From Gemmatimonadota bacterium (GTDB taxonomy: Bacteria; Gemmatimonadota; Gemmatimonadetes; Gemmatimonadales; GWC2-71-9): DNA of 12,221 nucleotides. A program made the translations under genes and the position numbers. Shown one piece after another: positions 1 to 6,403 of this stretch; the stretch's first letter is position 1, and the number at the start of each line of letters is the position of its first letter. The stretch lies in the NCBI GenBank assembly GCA_004357415.1, contig SMVY01000161.1:1-12221 (forward strand), written 5' to 3'. Below the pieces are notes generated by a model, which searched no databases, was not told where the DNA came from, and saw only the letters and a program-made list of their open reading frames with translations.

Positions 1-705
1 ATCACCCTCCACATCGCCAGCATCCTGGGCAGTTGGGGCGCTACCTCACCGACGTACTTCCCCTCGCCTGCGGACCTCGACTACGCCAACCGGTGGCTGC
101 TCGATCTTCAGCGGACCAGTGCCGGCCGAATCGCCGGGTACGTTGCCGTCAATCCCAATTTCCAGAAGCACGCACTGGAACAGATCGACCACTATCTCGG
201 GGAGGGAATGGTGGGCGTCAAGCTCGCCGCCAGCCGGCGGGCCGACGACCGGTTGCTCGATCCGGTGTGTCGGGCGGCGGCCGATCATCACGTTCCCATC
301 CTGCACCACGTGTGGCAGCATCGCGGGCGCGATCGGCCCGGGCAGGAGGCCTCCGACGCGGTGGAATTGGTGGCCCTCGCCGAGCGCCACCCCGACACCA
401 ATTTCATCCTGGCGCATATCGCCGGTGGGGGCGACTGGCTCCATTCGCTCAGGGCCGTCCGGGGAGTGGGCAACGTCCACGTCGATCTGTCCGGCAGCGG
501 TGTCGACGGCGGTATGCTGGAAGCGTGTCTGGAGGCGGTCGGCGTCGGGCGGTTGGTGTGGGGCGCAGACATCACCCTCGACACCGGTCTGGCAAAGTTG
601 CGACATCTCGAACACCTGCTGAGTGCCGAGGACATGGCACGCATCCGCTGGCAAAACGCCGCGGCACTGTTTGGCCTTCCCCCGGCAACGGAAACAGCGT
701 CGTGA
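1..705 (+). CDS. Amidohydrolase family (Amidohydro_2-like) protein, 5'-truncated by window edge
   Basis: The frame is open from base 1 to the TGA at 703-705, giving 234 residues whose N-terminus lies outside the window. The visible part reads as the C-terminal two thirds of a TIM-barrel metal-dependent hydrolase of the amidohydrolase 2 group. A GVKL strand sits at residues 72-75. The strand PILHHVW (99-105) carries a paired histidine, FILAHIAGGG (135-144) carries the next barrel histidine (H139), and LVWGAD (185-190) ends in the usual catalytic aspartate D190. The family closes with a conserved N-A-A-x-L-F-G-L, seen here at 219-226. The N-terminal His-x-His pair must be upstream of the window. 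The substrate cannot be told from sequence. The stop codon overlaps the GTG start of the next gene (GTGA), so the two are translationally coupled. Family is confident, substrate unknown. Confidence 0.88.
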   Translation: MTLHIASILGSWGATSPTYFPSPADLDYANRWLLDLQRTSAGRIAGYVAVNPNFQKHALEQIDHYLGEGMVGVKLAASRRADDRLLDPVCRAAADHHVPILHHVWQHRGRDRPGQEASDAVELVALAERHPDTNFILAHIAGGGDWLHSLRAVRGVGNVHVDLSGSGVDGGMLEACLEAVGVGRLVWGADITLDTGLAKLRHLEHLLSAEDMARIRWQNAAALFGLPPATETAS

Positions 706-1490
706 TCGTCGACGTGAATGTGTTCGTGGGATCCTATCCCTTCAGACGCGTGCCCGGATCCGCCTTGGGCCACGTGGCCGAGTCGATGGCCCGGCTCGGC
801 ATCGACCAGGGGTGGGTCAGCCACCTCCCCTCGGTCTTCTGGCGCGATCCCATGGAGGGCAACGACTGGTTGCTGAAGGCGACCAAGGATGTGATGACCA
901 TGGTGCCGGTGCCGGCCATTCATCCCGGCTTGCCGGGCTGGCAAGCCGAATTGGACCGGGTGGTGCGGCTCCCGATACCCGCCGTGCGATGCGATGCCAC
1001 ATTCTACGGACTCGATCCCATGGGCGACGAAATGCACGCCCTGGTCCGGGCTTGTGCCGGTCACGATATCCCGCTCCTGGCGGCGGTGCGCTTGGAAGAC
1101 GGCCGGCAGCGCCACCCGCACGACCGGGCGCCCGAACTGGCGGCGGCCGATGTTCGCTCGTGGCTCCGGGCCGACGCTGGACTTCGCCTGGTGGTATCGC
1201 ACGCGGATCGAGCGTTCATCGAGGAGGTCCACTTCGGATCCACCCCGAGCGAAGCCTCACGAGTGTGGTGGGATGTCAGTTGGGTTTGGGGGCCGCCGGA
1301 AGATCACCTGCAGCTCTTGTTGGAAACAGTCGGCGTCGACCGTTTCGTGTTCGGCACCGGCCAACCGCTGCGACTCCCCGAGGCAGCCTTCGCCAAACTC
1401 GACTTGCTCGATTTTTCCGTCGACGATCGCGACAGGCTAATGGCAGGCAACGTGCACGCCTGCCTCAGCCGTACCATCGAGCGGCAGTGA
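702..1490 (+). CDS. Degenerate amidohydrolase-family paralogue, probable pseudoenzyme
   Basis: 262 residues from a GTG at 702 that overlaps the previous stop by four bases; I chose it because the family's first strand (MIVDVNVFVG) begins there. The fold matches its neighbour strand by strand, but the metal site is largely gone. The usual D-x-H-x-H opening reads D4-V-N6-V-F8. The strand equivalent to PILHHVW is IPLLAAVRL (123-131), with A127-A128 in place of the two histidines. The WGAD aspartate motif is FGTG (217-220). Only the histidine of LVVSHADR (H167) remains. It may therefore be a non-catalytic partner of the upstream enzyme, for instance in a heteromer, or a ligand-binding protein; both are inferences. 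The reading frame is intact, so it is not a decaying pseudogene. It ends facing the minus-strand SnoaL-like gene, with no clear terminator hairpin in the 68 bases between them. Confidence 0.8.
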   Translation: MIVDVNVFVGSYPFRRVPGSALGHVAESMARLGIDQGWVSHLPSVFWRDPMEGNDWLLKATKDVMTMVPVPAIHPGLPGWQAELDRVVRLPIPAVRCDATFYGLDPMGDEMHALVRACAGHDIPLLAAVRLEDGRQRHPHDRAPELAAADVRSWLRADAGLRLVVSHADRAFIEEVHFGSTPSEASRVWWDVSWVWGPPEDHLQLLLETVGVDRFVFGTGQPLRLPEAAFAKLDLLDFSVDDRDRLMAGNVHACLSRTIERQ

Positions 1491-1558
1491 GGGAAACGCC
1501 ACTTCGACGCCTCCCCCTTACTCGATTCCCCTACTCACTACGTCCTACGCCCTTCTCT

Positions 1559-1927
1559 CTACCCCTTGTTGTAATAATACCTCTCCGACGCCACCTGGCC
1601 GTCCTTCCACCGGCGCACCGAAGTCTGTGCCATCTGAACCCGGCCGACGCCCTTGAACGTTACGTCCATGGCCCACTCGGAGAAGCTGACGTCGCCGCTC
1701 ACCGCGCTGGCGAGCAACTCCGCGCCGTGGAACTCCTCGATGGAATCCAGCCACGCCTTCTCATACTCCCGGTTGGTGTCCTTGCCGACACGGGGTTCGT
1801 CACTGTTTTCGCGCAGGCTACAGTCCTCGGCATAGAATTTCTCGAACCCCTCGAGGATCTGGCCCGAGAGGATCATGGTGTTGAGTTCCTTGTCGAGGGT
1901 TCTGATGTCGAGTTGCGTGGTGCTCAT
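1559..1927 (-). CDS. SnoaL-like / NTF2-like fold protein
   Basis: 122 residues from an ATG at 1927, preceded by a good GGAGG Shine-Dalgarno at 1936-1940. The length and pattern fit the SnoaL-like branch of the NTF2-like superfamily, small alpha+beta cone proteins. An N-terminal helix runs into EGFEKFYAEDCSLRE (26-40), a typical SnoaL segment with the FYAED box. A basic/acidic helix follows around DTNREYEKAWLDSIEEF (50-66), then four beta strands ending in VRRWKDGQVASERYYY (104-119). There is no signal peptide or membrane segment, so it is cytosolic. Members include polyketide cyclases, isomerases and many proteins of unknown role; nothing here identifies a substrate. It lies 68 bases downstream of the SURF1 gene on the same strand and could be co-transcribed with it, although it has its own ribosome site. 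Confidence 0.8.
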   Translation of the reverse strand: MSTTQLDIRTLDKELNTMILSGQILEGFEKFYAEDCSLRENSDEPRVGKDTNREYEKAWLDSIEEFHGAELLASAVSGDVSFSEWAMDVTFKGVGRVQMAQTSVRRWKDGQVASERYYYNKG

Positions 1928-1995
1928 GGGTACTGCCTCCGTTCGAGAGTGTGATGCTATCGGTGTGATTGCCGGGGGATGCAATGATTGATATG

Positions 1996-2703
1996 TCAAC
2001 CACCGGCTCGCTGTTTGCGAAACCACGCTGCCCCACCCACGAGCGCAATGACGGCAAAGGAAAACCACTGGAGGGCGTAGCTCAAATGGGGACCGTCGTC
2101 GAGCGGGGCCGGTGCCAGGGCCCTGGGGTAGCCGCCCGCTGAATCTCCAGGGGTTCTGCTGATGATGACGGGAAGGACGGGGTAGGGCAAGCGCGCTGTG
2201 ACCGCCGCCAACTCGATGTGGCGCCAGGCAGTATCGCCGCGGCTGACCATCGGCCGGCCCCATCCGGGATCGAGTGGGATGGCCTGTGCCAGCCCGACGA
2301 CCGAATCCTCCGCCGGGAGGCGGACGATGGCCGGGTCGAAGTGGACCGCGTCGGCCGCCGGCACGAACCCCAGGTTTACCAGCACGGCCGTATCGCTGCC
2401 GGTGAGCCGCAGCGGCACCACAAGCTGCACCCCGGGAGAGCCCCGGTAGGGCCGGCCCCAGAGCACAAACAGCCTCTCCCGGTCGAATTGCCCCGTGGCC
2501 GTGACCCGCCGTTGATCGAGGTCGTCCGGGCGCTCCCGCTCTGCCGCCAGGTGGACAAGCGGTGCGCTTCTGGCCCGCCCGGTCTCGACATTGGCGGCGC
2601 GCCGCTGCGCCAGCCGGTCGAGTTGCCATATTCCGAGCCCCACGCAGGCTCCTGCCACCACGGCGATCATCCCGCCGAACCCGATGGTCTGAACTCTGGA
2701 CAT
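1996..2703 (-). CDS. surf1: SURF1 family protein (cytochrome oxidase assembly)
   Basis: 235 residues from an ATG at 2703, with a weak ribosome site. SURF1 proteins are inner-membrane factors that help place heme a into subunit I of heme-copper oxidases. The architecture is canonical: an N-terminal membrane helix (about 7-25) running into the signature GIWQLDRLAQR (24-34); a periplasmic beta-rich domain with VLVNLGFVP (107-115), the counterpart of the family's LVNRGW-type strand but with Leu in place of Arg; and GPHLSYALQWFSFA (204-217), the second signature, leading into the C-terminal helix (about 208-227) and a basic RKQR tail. Its length matches bacterial SURF1. No cox, cta or ctaA/B genes are within the window, so it is a stand-alone copy here. 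It is divergent from the outer-membrane gene at 2860. The family call is firm; its oxidase partner is unknown. Confidence 0.93.
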   Translation of the reverse strand: MSRVQTIGFGGMIAVVAGACVGLGIWQLDRLAQRRAANVETGRARSAPLVHLAAERERPDDLDQRRVTATGQFDRERLFVLWGRPYRGSPGVQLVVPLRLTGSDTAVLVNLGFVPAADAVHFDPAIVRLPAEDSVVGLAQAIPLDPGWGRPMVSRGDTAWRHIELAAVTARLPYPVLPVIISRTPGDSAGGYPRALAPAPLDDGPHLSYALQWFSFAVIALVGGAAWFRKQRAGG

Positions 2704-2859
2704 CAGTTGTCTTTCGCTGAGGACACTGGGCCTGGTGGGTGGCGCTGCCCCGCCGGTGGTCCAGGCCTACAACTCGGTATCACTGAATAAGATAGCCGCA
2801 TTGCTCCGCGGTGGTCCGGGGCTTGCCCTCTAGCCGGGCATTTCCAGCGTGGAGCCGTT

Positions 2860-3483
2860 ATGCGATACCGTGGTGTGGGTCCGTTTCCTCGTCTTTCCCA
2901 GTTGATCGTCCTTACCACAGCAGTCCTGCTGGTCCTACCATCCGCCCTCGACGCCCAGCGCCGGCGGGGCATCCGTGAGTCCGGCCGCGATGCATCGCGC
3001 GCGGGGTTCTGGGGTTCGGTGGGAGTGGGAATGGGGGCTCAGTCCTTCCGCTTCGCCGGCGATGAGGGCTTCGGCCCCGTCCTGTACCAGCCGACCGCGG
3101 CGTTGGCCTTGGGTGGTACCATCAATTCCAGTTTCCGGGTCGGCGCCGAGGGGCAGGCCTGGATCAATGCCATGGGCAGCGACGTGGAGTCAATGGCTAG
3201 TGCCATGCTGATCGCCCAGTGGTATCCCATCAAGACGGCTGGTGTGTTCTTGAAGGGCGGGGCAGGTATCGGCCGCACCGGGTTGGACCGTGCCGATGGG
3301 ACCTCGTCGGCCGACATTGGATTTGCCACCACCCTGGGCGTGGGTGCCGAACTGCGCATGGGCGGGACGATGTTCATGGTGCCATCGATCACTTGGGTGT
3401 ATCACGTCTACCAGAACCCGGGGGAAGCTGCCTATCGGGCCCGGGTGGTCAACTTCGGCCTGGCGCTGTTATTCCAAGGTTGA
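2860..3483 (+). CDS. Predicted outer-membrane beta-barrel protein
   Basis: 207 residues from an ATG at 2860 with GGAG at 2851-2854. A signal peptide is clear: basic MRYR and R11, hydrophobic core LIVLTTAVLLVL (15-26), then SALDA before Q33 as the likely cleavage site. The mature part alternates hydrophobic and polar residues with many glycines, as in small eight-stranded barrels: FWGSVGVGMGAQSFRF, ALALGGTINSSFRVGAEGQAW, GVFLKGGAGIGRTG, TLGVGAELRMGG, VPSITWVYHVY and VNFGLALLFQ. It does not end in the aromatic residue typical of BAM substrates (last residues LLFQG), though a Phe is third from the end. No enzymatic motif is seen. It appears monocistronic, with a strong terminator 34 bases after its stop. 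The role is unknown, and the barrel assignment rests on pattern rather than a named family. Confidence 0.72.
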   Translation: MRYRGVGPFPRLSQLIVLTTAVLLVLPSALDAQRRRGIRESGRDASRAGFWGSVGVGMGAQSFRFAGDEGFGPVLYQPTAALALGGTINSSFRVGAEGQAWINAMGSDVESMASAMLIAQWYPIKTAGVFLKGGAGIGRTGLDRADGTSSADIGFATTLGVGAELRMGGTMFMVPSITWVYHVYQNPGEAAYRARVVNFGLALLFQG

Positions 3484-3516
3484 ACGTTAGTCGCTCTCCC
3501 AGTGTCCGAATATCAT

Positions 3517-3552
3517 GAAACGGCCGGAAACTCCGGTCGTTTCGTTGTTTTT
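3517..3552 (+). terminator. Rho-independent terminator after the outer-membrane protein gene
   Basis: A 12-bp stem (GAAACGGCCGGA at 3517-3528 against 3532-3543, one G-U pair) with a three-base AAC loop is followed by the T-rich tract 3545-3552 (TTGTTTTT). It lies 34 bases past the stop codon at 3483 and insulates the downstream tRNA genes from this transcript. Confidence 0.85.
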
Positions 3553-3649
3553 GGCCCCGTCGCCGGCCGTCTCCGAGCGGCCTCACCAGGGCGCGTTCGA
3601 CACACCTAAAAGCTTATGCCACAATGCATTGGAGCACCGAGAGGGAGGC

Positions 3650-3678
3650 TTGACCCCCTCCCGGGGCGCGAGTAGCTT
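3650..3678 (+). promoter_or_regulatory. Candidate sigma-70-type promoter for the tRNA-Leu/Thr pair
   Basis: TTGACC at 3650-3655 and TAGCTT at 3673-3678 are separated by 17 bases. The -35 matches consensus at five of six positions and the -10 at three of six. The predicted start site is a few bases before tRNA-Leu at 3692. A GGGAGG/CCTCCC inverted pair (about 3643-3660) overlaps the -35 region. This is a pattern match only. Confidence 0.4.
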
Positions 3679-3691
3679 TACCAACGCTGTT

Positions 3692-3775
3692 GCCCTGGTG
3701 GTGAAATCGGTAGACACGCTATCTTGAGGGGGTAGTGCTCGAAAGGGCGTCGCGGTTCGAATCCGCGCCAGGGCA
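3692..3775 (+). tRNA. tRNA-Leu (anticodon GAG)
   Basis: 84 nt cloverleaf. The acceptor GCCCTGG (3692-3698) pairs perfectly with CCAGGGC (3768-3774), and the discriminator is A3775. The anticodon stem CTATC/GGTAG encloses loop TTGAGGG (3724-3730), with GAG at 3726-3728, reading CUC and CUU. A long variable arm (TGCTC-GAAA-GGGCG), as expected for a class II leucine tRNA, precedes a perfect T stem CGCGG/CCGCG around TTCGAAT. CCA is not encoded. It lies 19 bases upstream of tRNA-Thr, so the two are probably co-transcribed. Confidence 0.97.
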
Positions 3776-3794
3776 CTGGGCAGCACGAGTTCCC

Positions 3795-3866
3795 GCCGGT
3801 GTAGCTCAGTGGTAGAGCACCTCACTCGTAATGAGGTGGCCGTCGGTTCGATCCCGACCACCGGCT
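3795..3866 (+). tRNA. tRNA-Thr (anticodon CGT)
   Basis: 72 nt cloverleaf. The acceptor GCCGGTG (3795-3801) pairs with CACCGGC (3859-3865), and the discriminator is T3866. The anticodon stem CCTCA/TGAGG encloses CTCGTAA (3825-3831), with CGT at 3827-3829, reading ACG. The T stem GTCGG/CCGAC encloses TTCGATC. CCA is not encoded. The bases immediately downstream begin the start-less KamA-like open frame. Confidence 0.97.
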
Positions 3867-3882
3867 TCCTTGCCGCTGGTCC

Positions 3883-3906
3883 CACCGGGCCTTCCACGGC
3901 CCGGTG
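3883..3906 (+). terminator. Hairpin after tRNA-Thr, possible terminator
   Basis: CACCGGGCC (3883-3891) is fully complementary to GGCCCGGTG (3898-3906) around a six-base TTCCAC loop. It starts 17 bases after the tRNA-Thr 3' end. There is no T tract, so it could be a terminator helped by Rho or merely a processing/stability hairpin. Confidence 0.4.
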
Positions 3907-3937
3907 TCGGCCGGTTCAGTGCCTCCATTGGCCCACG

Positions 3938-4264
3938 GGCCATGGAGGTCACCTCGACTACGAGCTGCCCATCGTCGAGGGCTACACCATCTTCACCGAA
4001 GCCAATCGTCTGGTGTCGGGATTGGCCAAGCGGGCCCGCTTCGTCATGTCACACGCCACGGGCAAGATCGAGATCTGCGGCCTCGATGATCGTTACATCT
4101 ACATGCGCTACCACCGCGCCCATCTTCCCGAAGACTACGGCAAGATGATCATCGCCCTGCGGGACGAAGACGCCTACTGGTTCGACCAGCTCACCGTCGT
4201 GTCGGGGCCGGCCAGTGCCATCGAGTACGCGGCGGACTACCAGCCGGCGGCTCGCGGATACTGA
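3938..4264 (+). pseudogene. C-terminal remnant resembling a KamA-type radical SAM aminomutase
   Basis: An open frame runs from the tRNA-Thr gene to the TGA at 4262-4264. Protein-like sequence begins near 3938 (GHGGHLDYELPIVEGYTIF), continues as a helix SGLAKRARFVMSH, and then shows TGKIEICGLDDRYIYMRYHRA and AYWFDQL. From memory this pattern matches the C-terminal region of lysine-2,3-aminomutase-like (KamA) radical SAM proteins; I could not check it by alignment. The CxxxCxxC cluster and the barrel core are absent. There is no in-frame ATG or GTG before about 4014, and no ribosome site. About 108 residues remain of a family usually near 400. The simplest reading is a truncated relic whose 5' part was lost at the tRNA gene. 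An expressed short domain or an assembly join are alternatives. It converges on the response-regulator gene. Confidence 0.45.
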
Positions 4265-4307
4265 CCCTATGGTACGGGGGTGGGTGCCCGAACCGCCTGT
4301 CTGCCGG

Positions 4308-5009
4308 TCAGGTATCGATGCGCGCCGGCTCCCCTTTGCCGTCACGCCGCAGGCAGAAGCCGACGCCGCGGACAGTGGAGAAAAGCGGTTCGCCGGCGGC
4401 GGTCGTGAGCTTGCGCCGGAGGTTGCCCACGTGCACGTCGACCACGTTGCTCTCGGGGTCGAAGTGCATGTCCCAGACCTTCTCCAGGAGCGTGGTACGA
4501 CGGACCACTTCTTCCGGGTGGAGGAGGAAATACTCCAACAGTTGAAATTCCTTCGGCGTCAGATCGAGGACCTGATCGTCGACCGTGGCAACGTGCTTCA
4601 GCCGGTCGAGTGATATGGGTCCGTATCGGAGGATCTCCAGGCGTTCGGCGCCGCCGCGCCGGCACAGTGCCCGGATGCGCGCCAGTAACTCCTCGAATCG
4701 GAACGGCTTGGCCAGGTAGTCGTCGGCGCCGGCGTCGAGTCCCCTGACGACGTCTTCGACTGCGTCCCGGGACGTCAACATGAGGATGGGGGTGTTGCGT
4801 CCCTCGCGCCGGAGCTCCATGGCAACCTGGAAGCCGTTTTTCTTGGGTAGCACCAGATCGAGCAGGATCACGTCGTAGTCGTAAACGTGTCCCAGCAGGG
4901 TCGCTTCCTCGCCGTCCGTGGCGACATCGACCACATAGCCCTCTTCCTTGAGGCCCTGTTCGATGAAGCCGGCGACTTTGCGGTCGTCTTCTACGATGAG
5001 AATCTTCAT
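4308..5009 (-). CDS. OmpR/PhoB-family response regulator
   Basis: 233 residues from the ATG at 5009. A longer version starting with TTG at 5027 is possible, but MKILIVEDD is the standard receiver opening. The receiver domain spans about 1-115, with acidic pair D8-D9, phosphoacceptor D51 in ILLDLVLP, T79 in LMLTS and K101 in LAKPF, so all the switch residues are present. The winged-helix DNA-binding domain covers about 135-225. It carries LTPKEFQLLEYFLLHPEEVV, the recognition region NVVDVHVGNLRRKL, and the wing GVGFCLR. It acts as a cytoplasmic transcription factor phosphorylated by the kinase gene 64 bases upstream on the same strand, a typical two-gene operon with the kinase first. No good Shine-Dalgarno is visible. 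Target genes are unknown; the divergent universal stress protein gene is one candidate. Confidence 0.95.
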   Translation of the reverse strand: MKILIVEDDRKVAGFIEQGLKEEGYVVDVATDGEEATLLGHVYDYDVILLDLVLPKKNGFQVAMELRREGRNTPILMLTSRDAVEDVVRGLDAGADDYLAKPFRFEELLARIRALCRRGGAERLEILRYGPISLDRLKHVATVDDQVLDLTPKEFQLLEYFLLHPEEVVRRTTLLEKVWDMHFDPESNVVDVHVGNLRRKLTTAAGEPLFSTVRGVGFCLRRDGKGEPARIDT

Positions 5010-5073
5010 GGTTACTAATCTGGCCAATGCCGTATGAACGATAGCGTAACCTCTCCTGAAGGAATCTTCATAA

Positions 5074-6306
5074 TCAAGTGGGCTGGACCCCCCTGGGCAG
5101 TTTCAATGTGAAACGAGCGCCGCTGTTCGGTCTGTTGCCGGCGCTCAACTCTCCGCCCAGCAGTCGGGCCAAGCGCCGAGACAGTGGCAGACCGAGTCCC
5201 GATCCGCCCCCCCCGCTTCCCGCCTGGGTGTAGTAGATGTCGAAGATGCGTTCGATGTCTTCCTCGGGGATGCCTGGGCCCTGGTCGTCGACCAGCACCA
5301 CGAACGAGTCGTCGGTAGTGAATGCCGTGACGGTGATCGGAGCGCCTTCGGGGGAATGGCGCACGGCGTTCCCCAGGAGATTGACCAGTATCTGTTCCAC
5401 CCGGTGGGCGTCGGTGTAACAGGTTGCCAGGTTCTCGTGGACGCTGAACACGATCTCGATGTGCTTGGCCACGGCCGACGGTGTGACCAGTCGGATGGAG
5501 CGGTCGATCACCCTGGTACCCTCGACCTCCTCCATGCGTGGTTTGAGCCGGTTCTCGTCCAGCCGGCTGAGATCCAGGAGGTCGTTGATCAGGGTGATGG
5601 CCTGTTCGGCCGACTCCAGTACTTCGAACGCCGCTTTCGGCACCGTCTCCGGATCCTTTTTTCGCACCAGCATTTCGGCCCAGCCGAATACGCCGGCGAT
5701 GGCGTTGCGCATTTCGTGATTGACGGTGGCGAAGAAGCGCTCTCGCGAGCGATGGAGTTGCTGAACTTCTTCGAGCAACCGGGCCGACTCTTCGTGCAGG
5801 CGGGCGTTGTCCACGGCCGCGGCCGCCTGCGCCGCCAGCATGGTGGCGATGCGTTCGTCTTCCTCGGTGAACTCGGTTCCCGAGAGACGCTCCGCCACGT
5901 AGAGATTTCCGAAAATGCCTTGGCGCCCGATGATGGGCACGCCGAGGAACGTGTGCATGGCCGGGTGGTTGGGTGGGAGCCCGTGTGCCTCCGGGTGCTG
6001 GGCGATGTCTTTGAGCCGTATGGGCCGGGCTTCCCGGATGACCAATCCCAGGATGCCCCGGCCCTCTGGCGGGGCACCGATGCCTTCGGCGGTCTCGCGG
6101 GACACACCGGAGGTGATGAAACTGGAGAGGGTTCGGCCGTCTTCCGCCAAGACGCCTATGGCTGAGTAGCGGGCGGACAGCAGCTCTCGCGCCAGGTCGG
6201 TCACTTGCTGCAGCACACCCTCGAGCGACAACTCAGACGTGAGGAGTAGTCCGGCCTCGATCACCTGCTCCAATCGGTTCCGGGACTTGCCGTGATCGTC
6301 CGTCAT
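5074..6306 (-). CDS. GAF-domain sensor histidine kinase (cytosolic)
   Basis: 410 residues from an ATG at 6306, with no transmembrane segment or signal peptide. A GAF sensor domain spans about 26-168 (RYSAIGVLAEDG, PEGRGILGLVI, HTFLGVPII, IFGNLYVAERLSG). A short coiled-coil linker with a run of E, L and Q (170-190) follows. The dimerisation/phosphorylation helix is FFATVNHEMRNAI, with phosphoacceptor H197 and an ExxN motif suggesting additional phosphatase activity. The ATPase domain covers about 290-406: N box ILVNLLGNAVRHS (N313), G1 VDDQGPGIP (340-347) and G2 GSGLGLPLS (369-377). It phosphorylates the adjacent OmpR-type regulator. The GAF region resembles DosS/DosT-type GAF-A domains, including the IAQHPEAHG segment. 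Whether heme or another ligand binds there is not known. It is divergent from the tandem universal stress protein gene. Confidence 0.93.
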   Translation of the reverse strand: MTDDHGKSRNRLEQVIEAGLLLTSELSLEGVLQQVTDLARELLSARYSAIGVLAEDGRTLSSFITSGVSRETAEGIGAPPEGRGILGLVIREARPIRLKDIAQHPEAHGLPPNHPAMHTFLGVPIIGRQGIFGNLYVAERLSGTEFTEEDERIATMLAAQAAAAVDNARLHEESARLLEEVQQLHRSRERFFATVNHEMRNAIAGVFGWAEMLVRKKDPETVPKAAFEVLESAEQAITLINDLLDLSRLDENRLKPRMEEVEGTRVIDRSIRLVTPSAVAKHIEIVFSVHENLATCYTDAHRVEQILVNLLGNAVRHSPEGAPITVTAFTTDDSFVVLVDDQGPGIPEEDIERIFDIYYTQAGSGGGGSGLGLPLSRRLARLLGGELSAGNRPNSGARFTLKLPRGVQPT

Positions 6307-6403
6307 GGTTGGAGTCTATCATCTCCCCGCGGTTTTCGCTGCGACCCTTTCGTGCCAGATTCATCATCTCTTCATATAGCAGCGGCCAAGTTTGTGGTCA
6401 GCC
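6307..6403. promoter_or_regulatory. Divergent intergenic region between kinase and universal stress protein
   Basis: These 97 bases separate the starts of the minus-strand kinase operon and the plus-strand usp gene and must hold both promoters if the genes have their own. An AT-richer stretch with related TCATCATCTC and TTCATATAG motifs occupies about 6360-6380. No palindrome like the DosR box (GGGACT...AGTCCC) is visible. Neither gene has a strong Shine-Dalgarno. Confidence 0.35.

Noticed and set aside
288..1232. Long minus-strand open frame opposite the amidohydrolase genes
   Set aside because: It is the high-GC shadow of two well-supported plus-strand genes, with low-complexity His/Arg/Pro composition and no motif.
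1491..1558. Pyrimidine-rich gap between convergent genes as a regulatory element
   Set aside because: There is no hairpin or repeat of note, and C/T richness alone is not evidence.
3583..3897. Minus-strand open frame encoding GIEPTATSL...STTELHRR
   Set aside because: This is the well-known artefact of reading the antisense of tRNA genes; it spans tRNA-Leu and tRNA-Thr.
3945..3955. Short palindrome GAGGTCACCTC
   Set aside because: At five bases per arm inside protein-like sequence, it is expected by chance.
6307..6403. A DosR-type palindromic box upstream of the usp gene
   Set aside because: I looked for GGGACT...AGTCCC-like symmetry and found none.
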